NCBI RefSeq assembly: GCF_016918015.1 | Contig: NZ_JAERMK010000002.1 | Coordinates: 248,001-312,000, forward strand | Length of the DNA: 64,000 nucleotides | Reading direction: 5' to 3' | Source of the DNA: Glycomyces sp. YM15 | Lineage (GTDB): Bacteria; Actinomycetota; Actinomycetes; Mycobacteriales; Micromonosporaceae | Shown here: positions 63,986 to 64,000 of the stretch, in pieces | How positions within the stretch are numbered: the first letter of the stretch is position 1 | Layout of the letters: each line of letters starts with the position of its first letter | Notes under the pieces: generated by a model | Databases searched by the model: none | The model's input: the letters and a program-made list of their open reading frames with translations, nothing else | What the model was told of the DNA's origin: nothing | Position numbers and translations under genes: made by a program

Positions 63986-64000
63986 TCGGTATGGCGACGT

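Overview
The window is about 64 kb of high-GC DNA (mostly around 70 percent by eye) from an actinomycete. Supporting signs are frequent GTG starts, leaderless-looking promoters (a TANNNT box 6 to 8 bases before the start codon), a DUF222/13E12-type HNH gene, secreted cellulose- and xyloglucan-active enzymes, a class F sortase, a protein O-mannosyltransferase and a DUF6069 protein. A Glycomyces- or Stackebrandtia-like soil bacterium is possible, but the genus is only a guess. No rRNA or CRISPR array is present. Two tRNA genes are: Leu(UAG) at 13.5 kb and Ala(CGC) at 36.5 kb.

Left part, 0 to 36.4 kb, is mainly chromosomal core and housekeeping DNA. In order it holds a TIM-barrel isomerase; a DUF222-HNH gene flanked by oppositely oriented arrays of one degenerate repeat; a GNAT, a VOC protein, and a class F sortase overlapping a surface-protein gene; an orphan nuoI-nuoJ pair; a DUF885 protein, a CHAD protein and a two-domain AA10 LPMO with a CebR-like operator; a peroxiredoxin, rdgB-rph and tRNA-Leu; an archaeal-type ATPase/DUF234 gene preceded by a large nested palindrome; a molybdopterin oxidoreductase, katG, an OmpR-type two-component pair and bcp; a cbiMNQO-type transporter with a perfect Nur-type operator, so probably a nickel importer; a DsbA-like protein, a CopC-CopD fusion, a TatD protein, metG, a class A PBP and a mannosyltransferase.

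Middle part, 36.5 to 47.9 kb, is an integrated element of about 11.4 kb in the 3' end of tRNA-Ala. An 11-base core repeat (AAGCTCCACCA) lies at both ends, and the original tRNA terminator is displaced to just beyond the right end. Joining the two ends in silico gives a symmetric attP with 11-base inverted arms placed 9 bases either side of the core. In that circular form the large serine integrase reads in frame across the core into a 96-residue helix-turn-helix tail that is now stranded at the opposite end. Integration therefore cuts off the integrase C-terminus. Cargo includes an HD-domain protein, a NUDIX/XRE pair, a clearly AT-richer DUF262-HipA-like kinase operon, a soluble Ser/Thr kinase with an unassigned C-terminal region, and a truncated HNH-like reading frame. 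It looks like a small defence or toxin island.

Right part, 47.9 to 64 kb, is a plant-polysaccharide and accessory region. It contains a secreted CE1-like esterase with a CBM13 lectin domain, a secreted GH74 xyloglucanase, a broken CBM2 gene behind a strong promoter with an inverted-repeat operator, an ArsR-MFS pair, a NarL-type two-component system facing a DUF6069-esterase operon, an NmrA-type protein, a truncated gene, an alpha/beta hydrolase, and a two-gene ABC exporter whose nucleotide-binding sites are strongly asymmetric. The last 110 bases include a G/C homopolymer block that may be an assembly artefact.
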